The position numbers and the translations under genes are program-made. The notes under the pieces are model-generated. The model did no database searches and was not told where the DNA came from. It worked only from the letters and a program-made list of their open reading frames with translations. A stretch of 64,000 nt of DNA from Candidatus Thiodiazotropha sp. (ex Myrtea sp. 'scaly one' KF741663) (lineage in GTDB: Bacteria; Pseudomonadota; Gammaproteobacteria; Chromatiales; Chromatiaceae): the NCBI GenBank assembly GCA_025655555.1, contig JAHXIQ010000002.1, positions 744,001 to 808,000 of the forward strand, written 5' to 3'. Shown here piece by piece: positions 62,835-64,000 of the stretch (the stretch's first letter is position 1; each line of letters begins with the position of its first letter).

Positions 62835-63071
62835 TCAGGCACGCTCATCAATCAGCGTACCCAGGACATCGTCTGCAGCCTGCAGGGCTTTGACTGACGC
62901 CTTGGTTTGATTTGCGTGAACTTTCATTTCGACCATTGCGCGGGAGAGATCGGTGGGCTTGGCCTGTTGGGTCTGCTGGGTACTCGCTATCTCGGATGCG
63001 ACACGACGCATTCCCTGAAATCCCTTCTGGATTCCCAGTAGCGACGGTCCCATGATCGAATTAATGGCCAT
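62835..63071 (-). CDS. Small flagellar axial-like protein
   Basis: A 78-residue protein whose ends look like those of flagellar rod, hook and hook-associated proteins: the N-terminal part NSIMGPSLLGIQKGFQGMRR with VASEIAS, and the C-terminal part VEMKVHANQTKASVKALQAA followed by DDVLGTLID. These are the two helices that form the coiled-coil core of axial proteins, here joined by a short TQQTQQAKP linker with no middle domain. A sigma28 promoter lies directly upstream. It is isolated from other flagellar genes in this window. It may be an export or assembly helper, or a relic; family call from pattern, role unknown. Confidence 0.65.
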   Translation of the reverse strand: MAINSIMGPSLLGIQKGFQGMRRVASEIASTQQTQQAKPTDLSRAMVEMKVHANQTKASVKALQAADDVLGTLIDERA

Positions 63072-63113
63072 ACTGCGCCCTTCTTTTATCTAAATCGAGT
63101 CTCTCTAACCGGG

Positions 63114-63140
63114 TTGTTGGCAGAGCAGGTAGATACTTTA
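63114..63140 (-). promoter_or_regulatory. Near-consensus sigma28 (FliA) promoter
   Basis: On the minus strand TAAAGTAT (63133-63140), 11 bp, GCCAACAA (63114-63121). The sigma28 consensus is TAAAGTTT-N11-GCCGATAA, so spacing is exact and 13 of 16 bases match. It lies about 43 bp before the start of the small axial-like protein. Confidence 0.75.
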
Positions 63141-63196
63141 ATCGATTAGGTCTTGGGTGTGCGTTCGTTCCCGAATTTCATGAATAGGGTTCCTGA

Positions 63197-64000
63197 TCAG
63201 CTCCACTCATGCTTGGGCGGGAAGACCATTCGCATGCCGGAAAAATGGAAATGGTCCGAAGGATTTGCCCAGTGACGGAAACTCGATCTGCGAATCACCC
63301 GCTGTGTATGCATGCTGGCGCCACGCAGAATGGTCTTTTTAGCAACGCCGGCCTGTGGTTCTTCGGGAAAGGGCTGGAATTCCGGGTAGGTGTGAAAGGA
63401 TGTACTACACCACTCCCAGACACGCCCTGTCTGCTGTAGCACACCACTCCTGGCGGCGACCTCCCATTGATATTCGTGCTGCAGCACAGCGCCTTCATAT
63501 TCAGACCCAAGTTGGCTTGCCCACTGTGTGTAAGCCTCAGCTTCAAAACGGTTAATGCCCGCAACAGGTTCATCGGCCGGTAGATCACTATTGCCATTGA
63601 TGGCTGACTCATACCAGTTACCGCTTGGATCCTGGCGCCAATACTCCGGGTGGCTGGTGCTGTTTTCTTGCAGCCAGTGTCGGCCTTCATCACTCCAGAG
63701 TGATGCGTTTTCATAACCGCTGGCCTGCATGAAGGCAAGATACTGAGCATTGCTGACGGGTGTGAGCGCTATGCGATAGCTGCTTAGCTCAACGGCCTGG
63801 GGTGGCAGTTCATTGTCATAGGCCTTGGGTTCATCTCGCGCGCCAATTCGATAGTGTCCCTGAGAGATCTCGCGGGTTTGCCAGACGGGCTCTGCCGCTA
63901 CCAGGGGGTGGGTGCAGATATGGCCGGTATCCTGATTATTGAGGCTGCGCTGGTTCAGCACCTCAAGCATGGATTCGTAGATTTTTGCCTGTTCCTGTAA
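63197..64000 (-). CDS. FGE-sulfatase (SUMF1/EgtB-type) domain protein, 5' end cut by window
   Basis: The C-terminal 267 residues of a protein whose frame stays open to the window edge (upstream residues LQEQAKIYESMLEVLNQ), so the start is missing. It carries the formylglycine-generating-enzyme fold: GHYRIGARDEPKAYDNELP, FEAEAYTQWASQLGSEY, RVWEWCSTSFHTYPEF, TILRGASMHTQRVIRRSSFR and HFSGMRMVFP. Iron-dependent sulfoxide synthases of the EgtB/OvoA/SenA group have the same C-terminal half behind a DinB-like N-terminal domain, and the absent N-terminus would hold the metal-binding His residues. The exact reaction (ergothioneine-like synthesis or other) cannot be decided here. Confidence 0.78.
   Translation of the reverse strand, partial: LQEQAKIYESMLEVLNQRSLNNQDTGHICTHPLVAAEPVWQTREISQGHYRIGARDEPKAYDNELPPQAVELSSYRIALTPVSNAQYLAFMQASGYENASLWSDEGRHWLQENSTSHPEYWRQDPSGNWYESAINGNSDLPADEPVAGINRFEAEAYTQWASQLGSEYEGAVLQHEYQWEVAARSGVLQQTGRVWEWCSTSFHTYPEFQPFPEEPQAGVAKKTILRGASMHTQRVIRRSSFRHWANPSDHFHFSGMRMVFPPKHEWS

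Overview
The window is a stretch of gammaproteobacterial chromosome. The evidence is the hemA-prfA-prmC and ispE-tRNA-Gln-prs blocks, the tRNA(Tyr,Gly,Thr)-tuf-tRNA(Trp)-secE-nusG-rplKAJL-rpoBC order, the fused str/S10/spc/alpha ribosomal superoperon, the ampD-ampE pair, lipobox lipoproteins and consensus sigma70 promoters. No marker fixes the genus; a free-living or symbiotic Chromatiales-like bacterium would fit. No insertion sequence, prophage, CRISPR array or rRNA gene was seen.

Region 1-20600, mostly minus strand except 3360-9665. It starts inside prmC and continues with prfA and hemA. A plus-strand operon follows: a periplasmic LolA-fold protein, a DUF1302 outer-membrane protein and an RND/MMPL exporter. 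It converges on a minus-strand operon of a second LolA-fold protein, two FtsX-type permeases and a LolD-like ATPase. Two different envelope lipid or lipoprotein trafficking systems therefore face each other. Beyond them lie pth, rplY, a malic enzyme, prs, tRNA-Gln, ispE and a TPR lipoprotein. No lolB lies between the TPR gene and ispE, where gammaproteobacteria often carry it.

Region 20700-53000 is the translation and transcription core. A tRNA/tuf transcript leads into secE, nusG, rplKAJL and rpoBC. A strong promoter then starts rpsL-rpsG-fusA-tuf, which runs into the S10, spc and alpha gene sets and ends at rplQ with a strong terminator. The two tuf genes appear identical over about 1.19 kb and lie 16.6 kb apart as direct repeats. 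Several hairpins punctuate the core: after tuf1, in the rplK and rplJ leaders, between rplL and rpoB, after the rpsL promoter, and between rpsN and rpsH.

Region 53000-64000 is more varied. It holds a di-haem b-type cytochrome, a TrmH-like methyltransferase, a minus-strand operon (two DUF1538 membrane proteins, a divergent PII-like protein, a CBS-pair protein, ampD, ampE), a possible 27-residue membrane protein, a DUF1631 protein, FKBP-nadC, a 78-residue flagellar axial-like protein behind a near-consensus sigma28 promoter, and the C-terminal part of an FGE/EgtB-type enzyme cut by the window edge. The best candidates for undescribed biology are the DUF1538-PII-CBS-AmpDE operon, the paired LolA-fold export systems and the sigma28-driven mini axial protein.
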